64,000 nucleotides of DNA from the NCBI RefSeq assembly GCF_018130165.1, contig NZ_JAFCLZ010000002.1:1-64000 (forward strand). Direction: 5' to 3'. Made by a program: the position numbers and the translations under genes. The DNA is from Bradyrhizobium sp. JYMT SZCCT0180 (GTDB lineage Bacteria; Pseudomonadota; Alphaproteobacteria; Rhizobiales; Xanthobacteraceae). A model generated the notes under the pieces. It saw only the letters and a program-made list of their open reading frames with translations, searched no databases and had not been told where the DNA came from. Shown in pieces: positions 34,323-43,122 of the stretch. Position 1 is the first letter of the stretch. Every line of letters starts with the position of its first letter.

Positions 34323-35384
34323 ATGTTGCTGCATGTCGTCGCAGATCAACCGGATCGAATCTCGACGCTCCGCATGCTGCTGGGGGCGCAGTGCAGCGTC
34401 AGCTCGTCCCTGCTCCGCAAGGAACACAACGTCCCGAAGAATTGCGACGCCGCCATCGTCAGCGTCGATCTTCGAGACGCCGACAACATCGTCGCGCTCA
34501 AGGAGCTGTCGGCGAAATTCAAGGGCGCCAGGCGAAAGATCTTCATCATCGACCAGAAGGCGCGGCTGTTTGCGGCGCAGGCCTATGCGCTTGGCGCCAC
34601 GCACGTGCTGTTCAACCCGGTCACCGCGCGATCGCTGCTCGCGGTGCTGATCGACCCCGGTTCGATCGAGCTCACTGACGACGCCGGCGGCCGGGAAACC
34701 GGCCAGGGCGCGCGCGGCGCGGCCTCGGCAGGCGCCGCCTCGCTGGCGCTGATGTTCGCCGCGGTGCTGCATGGCCAGCCGATCGACGTCGCGGACGCCA
34801 AATCGGCCGCCTGCAAGATTTCCAACTGCGTTGCCGAGGATGGTCTCTCCGAATGGCTGGAAGTCGTCCGCCGCCACCATGAGGGCACCTATCAGCATTG
34901 CCTGCTGGTGACGGGAACGGCGGTCGCCTTCGGACTGAGCCTGGGGTTGGCCGAAGCTGACATCGAGCGGCTGTACTCGGCGGCGATGTTCCACGACATC
35001 GGCAAGGCCAGGATTCCCCTCGCGGTGCTCGACAAACCCAGCCGTCTCGAGCCGGGCGAGCGCGCGTTGATCGAAACCCATCCGGCGGCCGGGCACACCA
35101 TCCTGAAGGGGACGCGCGGCATCTCGGCGGAAATCCTGCACGCGGTCCGGCACCACCATGAATATCTCGACGGCAGCGGATATCCCGATGCGCTTTGCGC
35201 CGAAAGCATCTCCGACCTGGTCCGGATCCTGACCATCGCCGATATTTTTGCGGCGCTGATCGAATTTCGCCAGTACCGCCCCGCGATGCCGCGTGCGCAA
35301 GCCTATGAAATTCTGGGCTCGATGCACGGCAAGCTGGAGGCCCCGCTCGTCAAGGCATTCCGGGAAGTCGCCTTGAACCGCTGA
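34323..35384 (+). CDS. HD-GYP domain protein, probable cyclic-di-GMP phosphodiesterase
   Basis: A 353-residue cytoplasmic protein. Residues 1-115 resemble a receiver fold (an AAIVSVDLRDAD strand end and a final FNPVTARSLLAVLI helix) but are poorly conserved and may not be phosphorylated. Residues about 180-345 form an HD-GYP domain: HD pair at about 224-225 in FHDIGKARIP, then HHHEYLDGSGYPD at about 277-289, with all usual metal ligands apparent. It would hydrolyse cyclic-di-GMP and lower biofilm signalling. TAAAGTTATCG before the ATG is not a strong ribosome site. Confidence 0.88.
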   Translation: MLLHVVADQPDRISTLRMLLGAQCSVSSSLLRKEHNVPKNCDAAIVSVDLRDADNIVALKELSAKFKGARRKIFIIDQKARLFAAQAYALGATHVLFNPVTARSLLAVLIDPGSIELTDDAGGRETGQGARGAASAGAASLALMFAAVLHGQPIDVADAKSAACKISNCVAEDGLSEWLEVVRRHHEGTYQHCLLVTGTAVAFGLSLGLAEADIERLYSAAMFHDIGKARIPLAVLDKPSRLEPGERALIETHPAAGHTILKGTRGISAEILHAVRHHHEYLDGSGYPDALCAESISDLVRILTIADIFAALIEFRQYRPAMPRAQAYEILGSMHGKLEAPLVKAFREVALNR

Positions 35385-35424
35385 GGGCGTGCGGTCGCGT
35401 GCCGCTTCATGTCGAGGATGCTTC

Positions 35425-36273
35425 CTACAACAGGCTGATCACAAACCGGCTGCCGACGATGAAGAGATAGCAGCCGAACGCGATCTCCAGGTTGCGCTTT
35501 GACAGCGCATGCGCCGCGCGCACGCCGAGCGGCGCCGTGAGAAGGCTGGTCGGCATCACAAGCAGGGTGCCGATCAGCGAGACGAAGCCGATCGCGAACG
35601 GCAGCTGCAGCGCGGTGACATCCGGGTAGCGCGCCGCCGCGGGCCAGCCGGCATAGATGTAGCCGAGCGCGCCGGGGATCGAGATCAGCACCGCCAGCGC
35701 CGAGGAGGTCGCGACCGCCTGATGAATGGGACGGCCATAGAACGTCATCAGAAGATTGGCGAACAGTCCGCCGCCGACCCCCATCAGGGTCGACAGCAGA
35801 CCGATGAAGAAACCATAGAGCCGCATCAGCGGGCCCTTGGGGATGTCGTCGCCGAATTTCCAGTTGTCGCGCGCCAGCAGCAGGCGCGCGGCCGCCGACC
35901 ATGCCACGCCGACGAAAATGATCTTGAACAGCCGCTCGGGCGCGTAACGCGCGGTGATGCTGCCGGCGATGACGCCGATGATGATCGGCAGCCACCACAA
36001 TTTGAGTACGCCGAGATCAACCGCGCCGCGGGCGTGATGGGCGCGAAACGAACGGATCGAGGTCGGGATGATGATCGCCAATGATGTGCCGATGCAGAGC
36101 GGCATCCGCACATCCAGCGGCACGCCGGCAAGCCGGAAGCACTCGTAGAACACCGGGACCAGGATCGCGCCGCCGCCGATCCCGAAGATGCCGGCGAAAA
36201 ACCCCGACACCGCGCCGACCGCAACCAGCATCAGCGCCAGTTCGACAAGCTCGACGAGATTAAGTCCGGCCAT
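35425..36273 (-). CDS. TauE/SafE-family sulfite/anion exporter-like permease
   Basis: An inner-membrane protein with about eight hydrophobic segments and the duplicated family motif: GFFAGIFGIGGGAILVP in the first half and LMGVGGGLFANLL in the second. The family is proposed to move sulfite, sulfoacetate or related organosulfur anions; the specific substrate is unknown. The ATG at 36273 gives 282 residues; a TTG ten codons upstream is an alternative. It is convergent with the HD-GYP gene and divergent from sdhC. Confidence 0.88.
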   Translation of the reverse strand: MAGLNLVELVELALMLVAVGAVSGFFAGIFGIGGGAILVPVFYECFRLAGVPLDVRMPLCIGTSLAIIIPTSIRSFRAHHARGAVDLGVLKLWWLPIIIGVIAGSITARYAPERLFKIIFVGVAWSAAARLLLARDNWKFGDDIPKGPLMRLYGFFIGLLSTLMGVGGGLFANLLMTFYGRPIHQAVATSSALAVLISIPGALGYIYAGWPAAARYPDVTALQLPFAIGFVSLIGTLLVMPTSLLTAPLGVRAAHALSKRNLEIAFGCYLFIVGSRFVISLL

Positions 36274-36615
36274 AAACAATCCCGCCTGCACGTTGAGGAA
36301 CAATGCAGCGTTACCCGACGAATCGCGGCGCGACCATTGCCGCGCCGGCGGCAGTTCTCGCGATCAAATGCAGGGCTTGAATTGCAAGGTCGGGGCCGGG
36401 GACGCGCGGTCAGGGCGTGCGCTGGATTCGCATATCCGGTCGGCTCTGCGGGAATAGCGTGGACGCGCTCGGGGACGGCCACGAAGGGACGCCGTCCGCT
36501 CCTCGACCTCGGGCCGCCGGTCACGCTACCGTCGACCCCTTTATTCACGCAGGCGGCGACAGCTCACTACAACAAGCGAACAAAGATTCGTTCTTTCCCT
36601 GCGCGAGCGCAAGCG

Positions 36616-36625
36616 TGGTATACCA
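36616..36625. promoter_or_regulatory. TGGTATACCA palindrome in the sdh upstream region
   Basis: A perfect ten-base palindrome about 160 bases before sdhC, extended to TGGTATACCAA on one side. The form TGGTATACCA resembles operators of GntR/FadR-type regulators. The surrounding 36274-36786 gap (about 510 bases) shows no credible gene and presumably carries the sdh promoter; its last 150 bases are distinctly AT-richer than the rest. Confidence 0.35.
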
Positions 36626-36786
36626 AGTCGCTGATCGCCCTCGTTTCATCCTTGATCTAGTAATGAACGACCGTTCGATTTCGTGGCATTTGATCGTTGC
36701 GCTCGCTGGTTCGACTACGTAAATAGAATTGCTTTAACGCGATCCCCGATGGGCCGCACCACGTCCCGCCAACTTCAAAGCCGCCG

Positions 36787-37188
36787 ATGACCGCCAGGAT
36801 CGAACGACCGCTTTCTCCTCATCTGCAGACCTACCGCTGGACGCTCACGATGGCGCTGTCCATCGTCCACCGCGCCACCGGCGTGGCGCTGTATTTTGGA
36901 ACCCTGCTGCTGGCTTGGTGGCTGATCGCCGCCGCTTCCGGCCCCGGCGCCTACGCCAATGTGCAGGCTTTTACCGGCAGCTTCATCGGACGCCTGATCG
37001 TGTTCGGTTACACCTGGGCGCTGATGCATCATCTGCTGTCGGGTCTGCGGCATCTGGTCTGGGACCTCGGCTACGGCTTCAAGGCCAATGAGCGCGAGGC
37101 CCTGACCTGGGGCGCGCTGATCGGCGGTATTTCGCTGACCATCCTGGTCTGGATCGTCGCCTACATGACCATCGGAGGCGGACGATGA
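36787..37188 (+). CDS. sdhC: Succinate dehydrogenase cytochrome b556 subunit
   Basis: A 133-residue membrane anchor of complex II that binds haem b and quinone with SdhD. The signature RPLSPHLQTYRW opens the protein, SIVHRATGVALYFG holds the quinone-site Ser/Arg, and HHLLSGLRHLVWD holds the haem-ligand His. Three hydrophobic segments are present. Its stop codon overlaps the sdhD start (ATGA), so the two are translationally coupled. It is the first gene of sdhC-sdhD-sdhA-(small membrane protein)-sdhB. Confidence 0.97.
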   Translation: MTARIERPLSPHLQTYRWTLTMALSIVHRATGVALYFGTLLLAWWLIAAASGPGAYANVQAFTGSFIGRLIVFGYTWALMHHLLSGLRHLVWDLGYGFKANEREALTWGALIGGISLTILVWIVAYMTIGGGR

Positions 37189-37583
37189 ACGCGCCCAAGT
37201 CGCCTTCCATGCGCACGCCTCTCGCGCGCGTCCGCGCCCTCGGCTCCTCGCATTCCGGTACCTCCGATTTCTGGCGTCAGCGCCTCACCGCTGTCGCGAT
37301 GACCTTGCTGATCGTGCCTGTCATCGTGGTGGTCTTGATGCTGCTCGGCAGCAACCAGGCGGGCGCCAAGCAAATCTTCAGCTCGGTGCCCATCGCAATC
37401 ATCATGCTGCTCTTCATCCTCGCCAGTGCCTGGCACATGAAGATCGGCATGCAGGTCGTGATCGAAGACTATGTGCACAATGAGAAGATCAAGCTCGCCA
37501 GCGTGATGGCCAATAATTTCTTCTGTATCGCGGTGGCGCTCGCCTCAATCTACGCGATCCTCAAAATGTCATCGGGAGTTTAA
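37185..37583 (+). CDS. sdhD: Succinate dehydrogenase membrane anchor subunit
   Basis: A 132-residue hydrophobic subunit of complex II. It has an N-terminal basic stretch (TPLARVRALGSSHSGTSDFW), three membrane segments, and the conserved SAWHMKIGMQVVIEDYVHNE block containing the second haem ligand His and the Asp-Tyr pair near the quinone site. The start overlaps the sdhC stop by four bases, and sdhA begins three bases after its stop. Confidence 0.96.
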   Translation: MNAPKSPSMRTPLARVRALGSSHSGTSDFWRQRLTAVAMTLLIVPVIVVVLMLLGSNQAGAKQIFSSVPIAIIMLLFILASAWHMKIGMQVVIEDYVHNEKIKLASVMANNFFCIAVALASIYAILKMSSGV

Positions 37584-37586
37584 CCC

Positions 37587-39443
37587 ATGGCTTCTAAGAA
37601 TTCGGCGACTGAAGGTAACGGCAAGGCCACCAACGGCAGTGGTCCCGCCACCAACGGAAAAGCCTATCCAATCGAAGACCACACCTATGACGTGGTGGTG
37701 GTCGGCGCCGGCGGCGCGGGCTTGCGCGCCGTGGTCGGCTGCTCGGAAGCCGGCCTGCGCACCGCCTGCATCACAAAAGTGTTTCCGACCCGCTCGCACA
37801 CGGTCGCGGCGCAAGGCGGCATTTCGGCCTCGCTCGGCAACATGCACAAGGACGATTGGCGCTGGCACATGTACGACACCGTCAAGGGGTCGGACTGGCT
37901 CGGCGACCAGGACGCCATCGAATACATGGTGCGCAACGCGCCTGAAGCCGTCTACGAACTCGAACATTGGGGCGTGCCGTTCTCGCGCACCGAAGACGGC
38001 AAGATCTACCAGCGTCCGTTCGGCGGCATGACGCTGGATTACGGCAAGGGGCAGGCGCAGCGTACCTGCGCCGCCGCCGACCGCACCGGTCACGCCATGC
38101 TGCACACGATGTACGGCCAGTCGCTGCGCCACGCCGCCGAGTTCTTCATCGAATTCTTCGCCATCGACCTGATCATGGACGACCAGGGCGTCTGCCGCGG
38201 CGTCATCGCGCTCAAGCTCGACGACGGCACGCTGCATCGCTTCCGTGCCCAGACCACGATTCTCGCCACCGGTGGCTATGGCCGCGCTTACGCTTCCTGC
38301 ACCTCGGCGCATACCTGCACCGGTGACGGCGGCGCGATGGCGCTGCGTGCCGGCCTGCCGCTGCAGGACATGGAGTTCGTCCAGTTCCACCCGACCGGCA
38401 TCTACGGTTCGGGCTGCCTCGTCACCGAAGGCGCGCGCGGCGAAGGCGGCTATCTCGTCAATTCCGAGGGCGAGCGCTTCATGGAGCGCTATGCTCCATC
38501 CGCCAAGGACCTTGCCTCGCGCGACGTGGTCTCGCGCGCGATGACCATCGAAATGCGCGAAGGCCGCGGCGTCGGCAAGAAAAAGGACCATATCTACCTG
38601 CACCTCGATCATCTCGATCCCAAGGTGCTGCAGGAAAGACTGCCGGGCATCTCCGAATCGGCGAAGATCTTCGCCAATGTCGACGTCACCCGCGAGCCGA
38701 TCCCGATCACGCCGACCGTGCACTACAACATGGGCGGCATCCCCACCAATTATCACGGCGAAGTGCTGACCAAGCGGGACGGCGACGACAACGCCACCGT
38801 GCCCGGCCTGATGGCGCTCGGTGAGGCCGCCTGCGTCTCCGTGCACGGCGCCAACCGGCTCGGCTCCAACTCGCTGATCGACCTCGTCGTGTTCGGCCGC
38901 TCCGCGGCGCTGCGTTGCGCCGAGAAACTGACCGCGAACGGCAAGCAGCCGGAACTGCCGGCGGACTCCGCCGAACTGGCACTCGGCCGGCTCGATCATT
39001 ATCGCTACGCCTCCGGCGGCACGCCGACCGCAAAACTGCGCGACAGCATGCAGCATGTGATGCAGAGCAATTGCGCGGTGTTCCGCACCGGCGAAGTCCT
39101 GAGCGAAGGCCAGAACCTGATCCACAAGGTGCATGGCGGCATCGGCGACGTCGCGACCACGGACCGCTCGCTGGTCTGGAATTCCGACCTGATCGAAACC
39201 CTCGAATTCGACAATCTGATCGTGCAGGCTGTGGTGACGATGGACTCGGCGGCCAACCGCACCGAGAGCCGCGGCGCCCACGCCCGCGAGGATTTCGCCG
39301 AGCGCGACGACAAGAACTGGATGAAGCACACGCTGGCGTGGATCGACGGGCGCGGCAAAACCACGATCGATTACCGCCCGGTGCACGACTACACGATGAC
39401 CAACGACGTGCAGTACATCCCGCCAAAGGCGCGGGTGTATTGA
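37587..39443 (+). CDS. sdhA: Succinate dehydrogenase flavoprotein subunit
   Basis: The 618-residue catalytic subunit, oxidising succinate to fumarate. The FAD site [12 protein letters not shown] lies at about residue 35, the covalent FAD-attachment His is in [18 protein letters not shown], and the active-site blocks [33 protein letters not shown] and [10 protein letters not shown] are all present. The N-terminal 30 residues are a Gly/Asn/Thr-rich extension. Its stop codon overlaps by one base the ATG of an extra membrane-protein gene that separates it from sdhB. Confidence 0.98.
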   Translation: MASKNSATEGNGKATNGSGPATNGKAYPIEDHTYDVVVVGAGGAGLRAVVGCSEAGLRTACITKVFPTRSHTVAAQGGISASLGNMHKDDWRWHMYDTVKGSDWLGDQDAIEYMVRNAPEAVYELEHWGVPFSRTEDGKIYQRPFGGMTLDYGKGQAQRTCAAADRTGHAMLHTMYGQSLRHAAEFFIEFFAIDLIMDDQGVCRGVIALKLDDGTLHRFRAQTTILATGGYGRAYASCTSAHTCTGDGGAMALRAGLPLQDMEFVQFHPTGIYGSGCLVTEGARGEGGYLVNSEGERFMERYAPSAKDLASRDVVSRAMTIEMREGRGVGKKKDHIYLHLDHLDPKVLQERLPGISESAKIFANVDVTREPIPITPTVHYNMGGIPTNYHGEVLTKRDGDDNATVPGLMALGEAACVSVHGANRLGSNSLIDLVVFGRSAALRCAEKLTANGKQPELPADSAELALGRLDHYRYASGGTPTAKLRDSMQHVMQSNCAVFRTGEVLSEGQNLIHKVHGGIGDVATTDRSLVWNSDLIETLEFDNLIVQAVVTMDSAANRTESRGAHAREDFAERDDKNWMKHTLAWIDGRGKTTIDYRPVHDYTMTNDVQYIPPKARVY

Positions 39444-39847
39444 TGACGAGGGCGGCAGGAATTGCTTTCGTGGCTCTGCTTGCTACGCCAGCCTTCGCGG
39501 CCGGGGACGCTTTCGAAGGAGGAGCGCCTTGGTGGGTAGCTGCTCTCGCGTACGGAGTTCTCGTGGTCCTTGCTGCTTTTCTTGCTGCTGGCCTGGGGTA
39601 TTTCCTGCAAGGATTTTTGCAGCTCCGGAACGCGCTGATTTCGTTGACGATCGTTCCGGCTGGTTTACTGGCGTGGGTCGCGACCGTTTATGGTTTCGAG
39701 AAGGCCGCGGCTGACGTGCCTCTCCTCCTGCTCTCCTTGGCCCTCATCGGTTCGTTTTTCGGACTGGGATGGTGGGTTGGAGTGAGAGACGCGACACGCC
39801 AGTCGAACCGAAAGCTGGCACTCAACACTGGAAGCAATCATGGTTGA
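39443..39847 (+). CDS. Small membrane protein inserted between sdhA and sdhB
   Basis: A 134-residue protein starting at the ATG of TGATG (sharing a base with the sdhA stop) and overlapping the sdhB start by eight bases. A signal-like N-terminus ([20 protein letters not shown]) is followed by three hydrophobic segments ([55 protein letters not shown]). Codon use differs from its neighbours: many GCT, CTT, GGA and TTT codons, and base composition drops to 53-62 per cent G+C over several 60-base lines. It could be a complex II accessory subunit or a recent insertion. I do not recognise a family. Confidence 0.78.
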   Translation: MTRAAGIAFVALLATPAFAAGDAFEGGAPWWVAALAYGVLVVLAAFLAAGLGYFLQGFLQLRNALISLTIVPAGLLAWVATVYGFEKAAADVPLLLLSLALIGSFFGLGWWVGVRDATRQSNRKLALNTGSNHG

Positions 39848-40622
39848 ATTCGCACTGCCAAAAAACTCGAAGATCACCGGCGGCAAGGCCTGGCCGAAGC
39901 CGGCGGGCGCGACCGAGACGCGCGAGTTTCGGGTCTATCGCTGGAATCCGGACGACGGCAAGAATCCGAGCGTCGACACCTATCACATCGATACCAGCGA
40001 ATGCGGGCCGATGGTGCTCGACGGCCTGATCTGGATCAAGAACCACATCGATCCGACGCTGACCTTCCGCCGCTCCTGCCGCGAGGGCGTCTGCGGTTCC
40101 TGCGCCATGAACATCGATGGCCAGAACACGCTGGCCTGCACCAAGTCGATGCACGACGTCAAAGACGGCGCGGTCAAAGTCAACCCGCTGCCGCACCAGC
40201 CCGTCGTGAAGGATCTGGTGCCTGACCTGACCAATTTCTATGCGCAATATGCCTCGATCGAGCCGTGGCTGAAGACAACCACGCCGACGCCGCAGAAGGA
40301 ATGGAAGCAGAGCCACGAGGACCGCGAAAAGCTCGACGGCCTCTACGAATGCATCCTGTGCGCCTGCTGCTCCACCTCGTGCCCGAGCTACTGGTGGAAC
40401 AGCGATCGCTTCCTGGGCCCCGCCGCGCTGCTGCAGGCGACGCGCTGGGTTAGCGATTCGCGCGATGAAGCCACCGGCGAGCGGCTCGACAATCTCGAAG
40501 ACCCGTTCCGGCTCTATCGCTGCCACACCATCATGAACTGCGCCAAGGCCTGCCCGAAGGGTCTCAACCCGTCGGAAGCCATCGCCGAGCTCAAGCTGAA
40601 GATGGTCGAGCGGCAAATTTAG
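39840..40622 (+). CDS. sdhB: Succinate dehydrogenase iron-sulfur subunit
   Basis: The 260-residue electron-transfer subunit carrying three clusters. The 2Fe-2S site is [22 protein letters not shown] in outline, the 4Fe-4S site [16 protein letters not shown], and the 3Fe-4S site [20 protein letters not shown]. The N-terminus [14 protein letters not shown] is standard. It overlaps the end of the inserted membrane-protein gene by eight bases, so its translation is probably coupled to that gene. It is the last gene of the operon; no clear terminator follows. Confidence 0.98.
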   Translation: MVEFALPKNSKITGGKAWPKPAGATETREFRVYRWNPDDGKNPSVDTYHIDTSECGPMVLDGLIWIKNHIDPTLTFRRSCREGVCGSCAMNIDGQNTLACTKSMHDVKDGAVKVNPLPHQPVVKDLVPDLTNFYAQYASIEPWLKTTTPTPQKEWKQSHEDREKLDGLYECILCACCSTSCPSYWWNSDRFLGPAALLQATRWVSDSRDEATGERLDNLEDPFRLYRCHTIMNCAKACPKGLNPSEAIAELKLKMVERQI

Positions 40623-40742
40623 CTAATTTGTGCCGAGTAGCCCGGTCAACGGCCAGGCCGACGCCGCGCAAAGTTTCAGCTTCCGCGCCGCTTTGTTCCG
40701 TTACAGGTTTGACGTAAGATTCGCTCCGGAGCAGGAGCGCCC

Positions 40743-42935
40743 GTGCAGACCGCACAACGCAATTCGCTGAGATTGCTGCAATGGATGATGGCGGCCTCGC
40801 TGGCCCTCCCGCTGGCGCTCTTCATCTTTGCATCCGCGGTTTCCTGGATCTCGATCAACCAGACCGCCGACCGGGAAATCGAGCGCTCGCTCGATGTCGT
40901 GCACGAGCACGCGCTGAAAGTGTTCGAGACCATCGACCGCAGCCTGTCTGAAATCGGCGAAATCATCCGCGGCATTCCCGACGTCGGCATTACTTCCCGC
41001 GAGGAGACGCTGCATCAGCGGCTGAAGCAGCTTGTCGGGTCGCTGCCGCAGGTGAAATCGACCTGGATCTTCGACGCCAGGGGCCACGCGCTCGTCAACA
41101 GCCTCGTCATGCCGCCGCCCGAGATCGACTTCTCGGACCGGGATTATTTCAAGGTCCATGTCGCCGGCGACATCGGAACCTATATTGGCGAGGCGCTGAC
41201 GCCACGGCCGCCCTATCAGGGCGCGCCGTTCTTCGGCTTCAGCCGGCGCCGGCAAACCGAGGACGGCAGCTTTGCCGGCGTGATCCAGGCGTCGGTACTG
41301 CCGGAATATTTCGAGAAATTCTACGCCCGGATCGGCCGCGAGCCCGGCAGCTTCTTTGCGCTCGCTTTGACCAATGGCGCGGTGCTGGCGCGCTATCCGA
41401 CCGTCGATCAGGAAGCCCGCCTCGACCTCTCAGGAACGGTCGGACAGCAGATCGCGGCGAACCCCAAGGCCGGCCTCATCACCGTGACGTCGCCCACCGA
41501 CGGCATCGAGCGCCGCCTCGGCTACCAGCGGCTCGCCGAATATCCGATCTATATCAGCGCCGGCCTTGAGACGTCGGCAATCCGGCAGCGCTGGTTCTCC
41601 ACCATCAGCCAGCACCTGATCTTCGGCGCGCCGGCCACCGCCCTGTTGTTTTTCCTGCTCGCTCTCGCGCTGCGTCGAACGCGGCACCTTTACGCCGAGG
41701 CTGCCAAGCGGCAGGAGGCCGAGGAAGCGCTGAAGCATGGCCAGCGGCTCGAGGCGCTGGGGCAACTCACCGGCGGCGTCGCGCATGACTTCAACAATCT
41801 GCTCACCGTGATCCGCGCCTCCGTCGATCTGTTGCGGCGGCCGGACCTGCCGGAGCCGCGCCGGCTGCGCTACATCGACGCGATCTCGGACACGGTCACG
41901 CGCGCGGCACGACTGACGAGCCAGCTGCTGGCGTTCGCACGCCGCCAGACACTCAAGCCGGAACTGTTCGACGTCGGCCAAAACGTGCAGATGCTGAGCG
42001 AGATGATCAAGACGCTGATCGGATCGCGGATCGAGATCGAGATCCATGGGCCGACCGAACCATGCGTCGTCAATGCCGACGCCGGGCAGTTCGAAACCGC
42101 GATGATCAACATGGCGGTCAACGCCCGTGACGCCATGGACGGCCGTGGCAGGCTGACCATCACGGTGCACACGGCAACCGAATTGCCCAGCGACGTCGCA
42201 GGTTCGCCAACTCCGCGCAACCAGGATTCCACCAGCCAGAATCGCGCCGGCCAGAAACCCACCGGCTATGTCGCCGTCTCGGTCGAGGATACCGGCGTCG
42301 GCATTCCCCAGGAGCAGTACGGTCGCATCTTCGAACCCTTCTTCACCACCAAGGAGGTCGGCCAGGGCACCGGGCTCGGCCTGTCCCAGGTGTTCGGTTT
42401 CGCCAGGCAATCCGGCGGCGAAGTGGTGGTGACCAGCGAAGTGGGAGCAGGCAGCGTTTTCACGCTGTACCTGCCGCGTGCCACCGGTGACGGCAAGCCG
42501 CAGCAGATAACGGTGGAAGATGCTCCGCCGCTCGACGGCAGGGGCATGTCGGTGCTCGTGGTCGAAGACAATATCGAGGTCGGGAAATTCGCCACCGACG
42601 CGCTGGCCGAACTCGGCTACGGCACAACCCTGGTCGACAACGCCACGCACGCGCTGGAAGAACTGGCTACTGGCGCCGACCGCTACGACGTGGTGTTCAC
42701 CGACGTCGTGATGCCCGGCATGAGCGGCATCGAGCTGGCGCAGGAAATCCGCCGTTACCATGCCGATCTGCCGGTCGTGCTGACCAGCGGCTACAGCCAC
42801 GGCCTGTCCGAAAGCGGCAGCGACGGTCTGGAGCTGCTGCAAAAACCCTACTCGATCGAGCAGCTTTCGCGCGTGCTGCACGCGGTCGCCCACTGGCGCA
42901 TGATGAAACGCGCCACCGCGACGCGGGCGTCGTGA
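40743..42935 (+). CDS. Membrane hybrid sensor histidine kinase with C-terminal receiver
   Basis: A 730-residue sensor. TM1 is at about residues 17-38, a periplasmic PDC/Cache-like domain at about 40-285 (DRDYFKVHVAG and GPFFGFSRRR-like blocks), TM2 at about 295-315. HisKA follows with the phospho-His at about 347 in GGVAHDFNNLL, then an HATPase domain (NMAVNARDAM, DTGVGIP, GTGLGLSQV). The receiver spans about 600-715, with the acceptor Asp at about 654 in FTDVVMPGM. The start is GTG 40743 after GGAG. No response-regulator gene is adjacent. Such hybrids without an output domain usually signal through a separate regulator. Confidence 0.92.
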   Translation: MQTAQRNSLRLLQWMMAASLALPLALFIFASAVSWISINQTADREIERSLDVVHEHALKVFETIDRSLSEIGEIIRGIPDVGITSREETLHQRLKQLVGSLPQVKSTWIFDARGHALVNSLVMPPPEIDFSDRDYFKVHVAGDIGTYIGEALTPRPPYQGAPFFGFSRRRQTEDGSFAGVIQASVLPEYFEKFYARIGREPGSFFALALTNGAVLARYPTVDQEARLDLSGTVGQQIAANPKAGLITVTSPTDGIERRLGYQRLAEYPIYISAGLETSAIRQRWFSTISQHLIFGAPATALLFFLLALALRRTRHLYAEAAKRQEAEEALKHGQRLEALGQLTGGVAHDFNNLLTVIRASVDLLRRPDLPEPRRLRYIDAISDTVTRAARLTSQLLAFARRQTLKPELFDVGQNVQMLSEMIKTLIGSRIEIEIHGPTEPCVVNADAGQFETAMINMAVNARDAMDGRGRLTITVHTATELPSDVAGSPTPRNQDSTSQNRAGQKPTGYVAVSVEDTGVGIPQEQYGRIFEPFFTTKEVGQGTGLGLSQVFGFARQSGGEVVVTSEVGAGSVFTLYLPRATGDGKPQQITVEDAPPLDGRGMSVLVVEDNIEVGKFATDALAELGYGTTLVDNATHALEELATGADRYDVVFTDVVMPGMSGIELAQEIRRYHADLPVVLTSGYSHGLSESGSDGLELLQKPYSIEQLSRVLHAVAHWRMMKRATATRAS

Positions 42936-42983
42936 GCCCGACTCAAAAAGAGATCAATGAAATAGTGCCATGTTCCGCACGTC

Positions 42984-43071
42984 GTCATGCCCGGCCTTGT
43001 GCCGGGCATCCACGTCTTGGCCCGCAATACGCAAGAAAGACGTGGATGGCCGGGACAAGCCCGGCCATGAC
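42984..43071. repeat. Two-hairpin palindromic element, CATCCACG class
   Basis: GTCAT/ATGAC ends; hairpin ATGCCCGG/CCGGGCAT; connecting CCACGTCTT pairs with AAGACGTGG; hairpin ATGGCCGGG/CCCGGCCAT. It sits between the kinase gene and the ABC transporter gene, about 50 bases before the latter's start. Confidence 0.9.
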
Positions 43072-43122
43072 GCGGGGAGGAGCCGTCAGGGAACCTTCTG
43101 ATTTTCTTCGCGTTATCGGGCC

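Noticed and set aside
36188..36660. Several overlapping frames in the sdhC upstream gap
   Set aside because: None has a ribosome site, conserved motif or plausible composition; the region is better explained as promoter DNA.
37569..39386. Reverse-strand 605-codon frame opposite sdhA
   Set aside because: Antisense shadow; sdhA carries every expected active-site motif.
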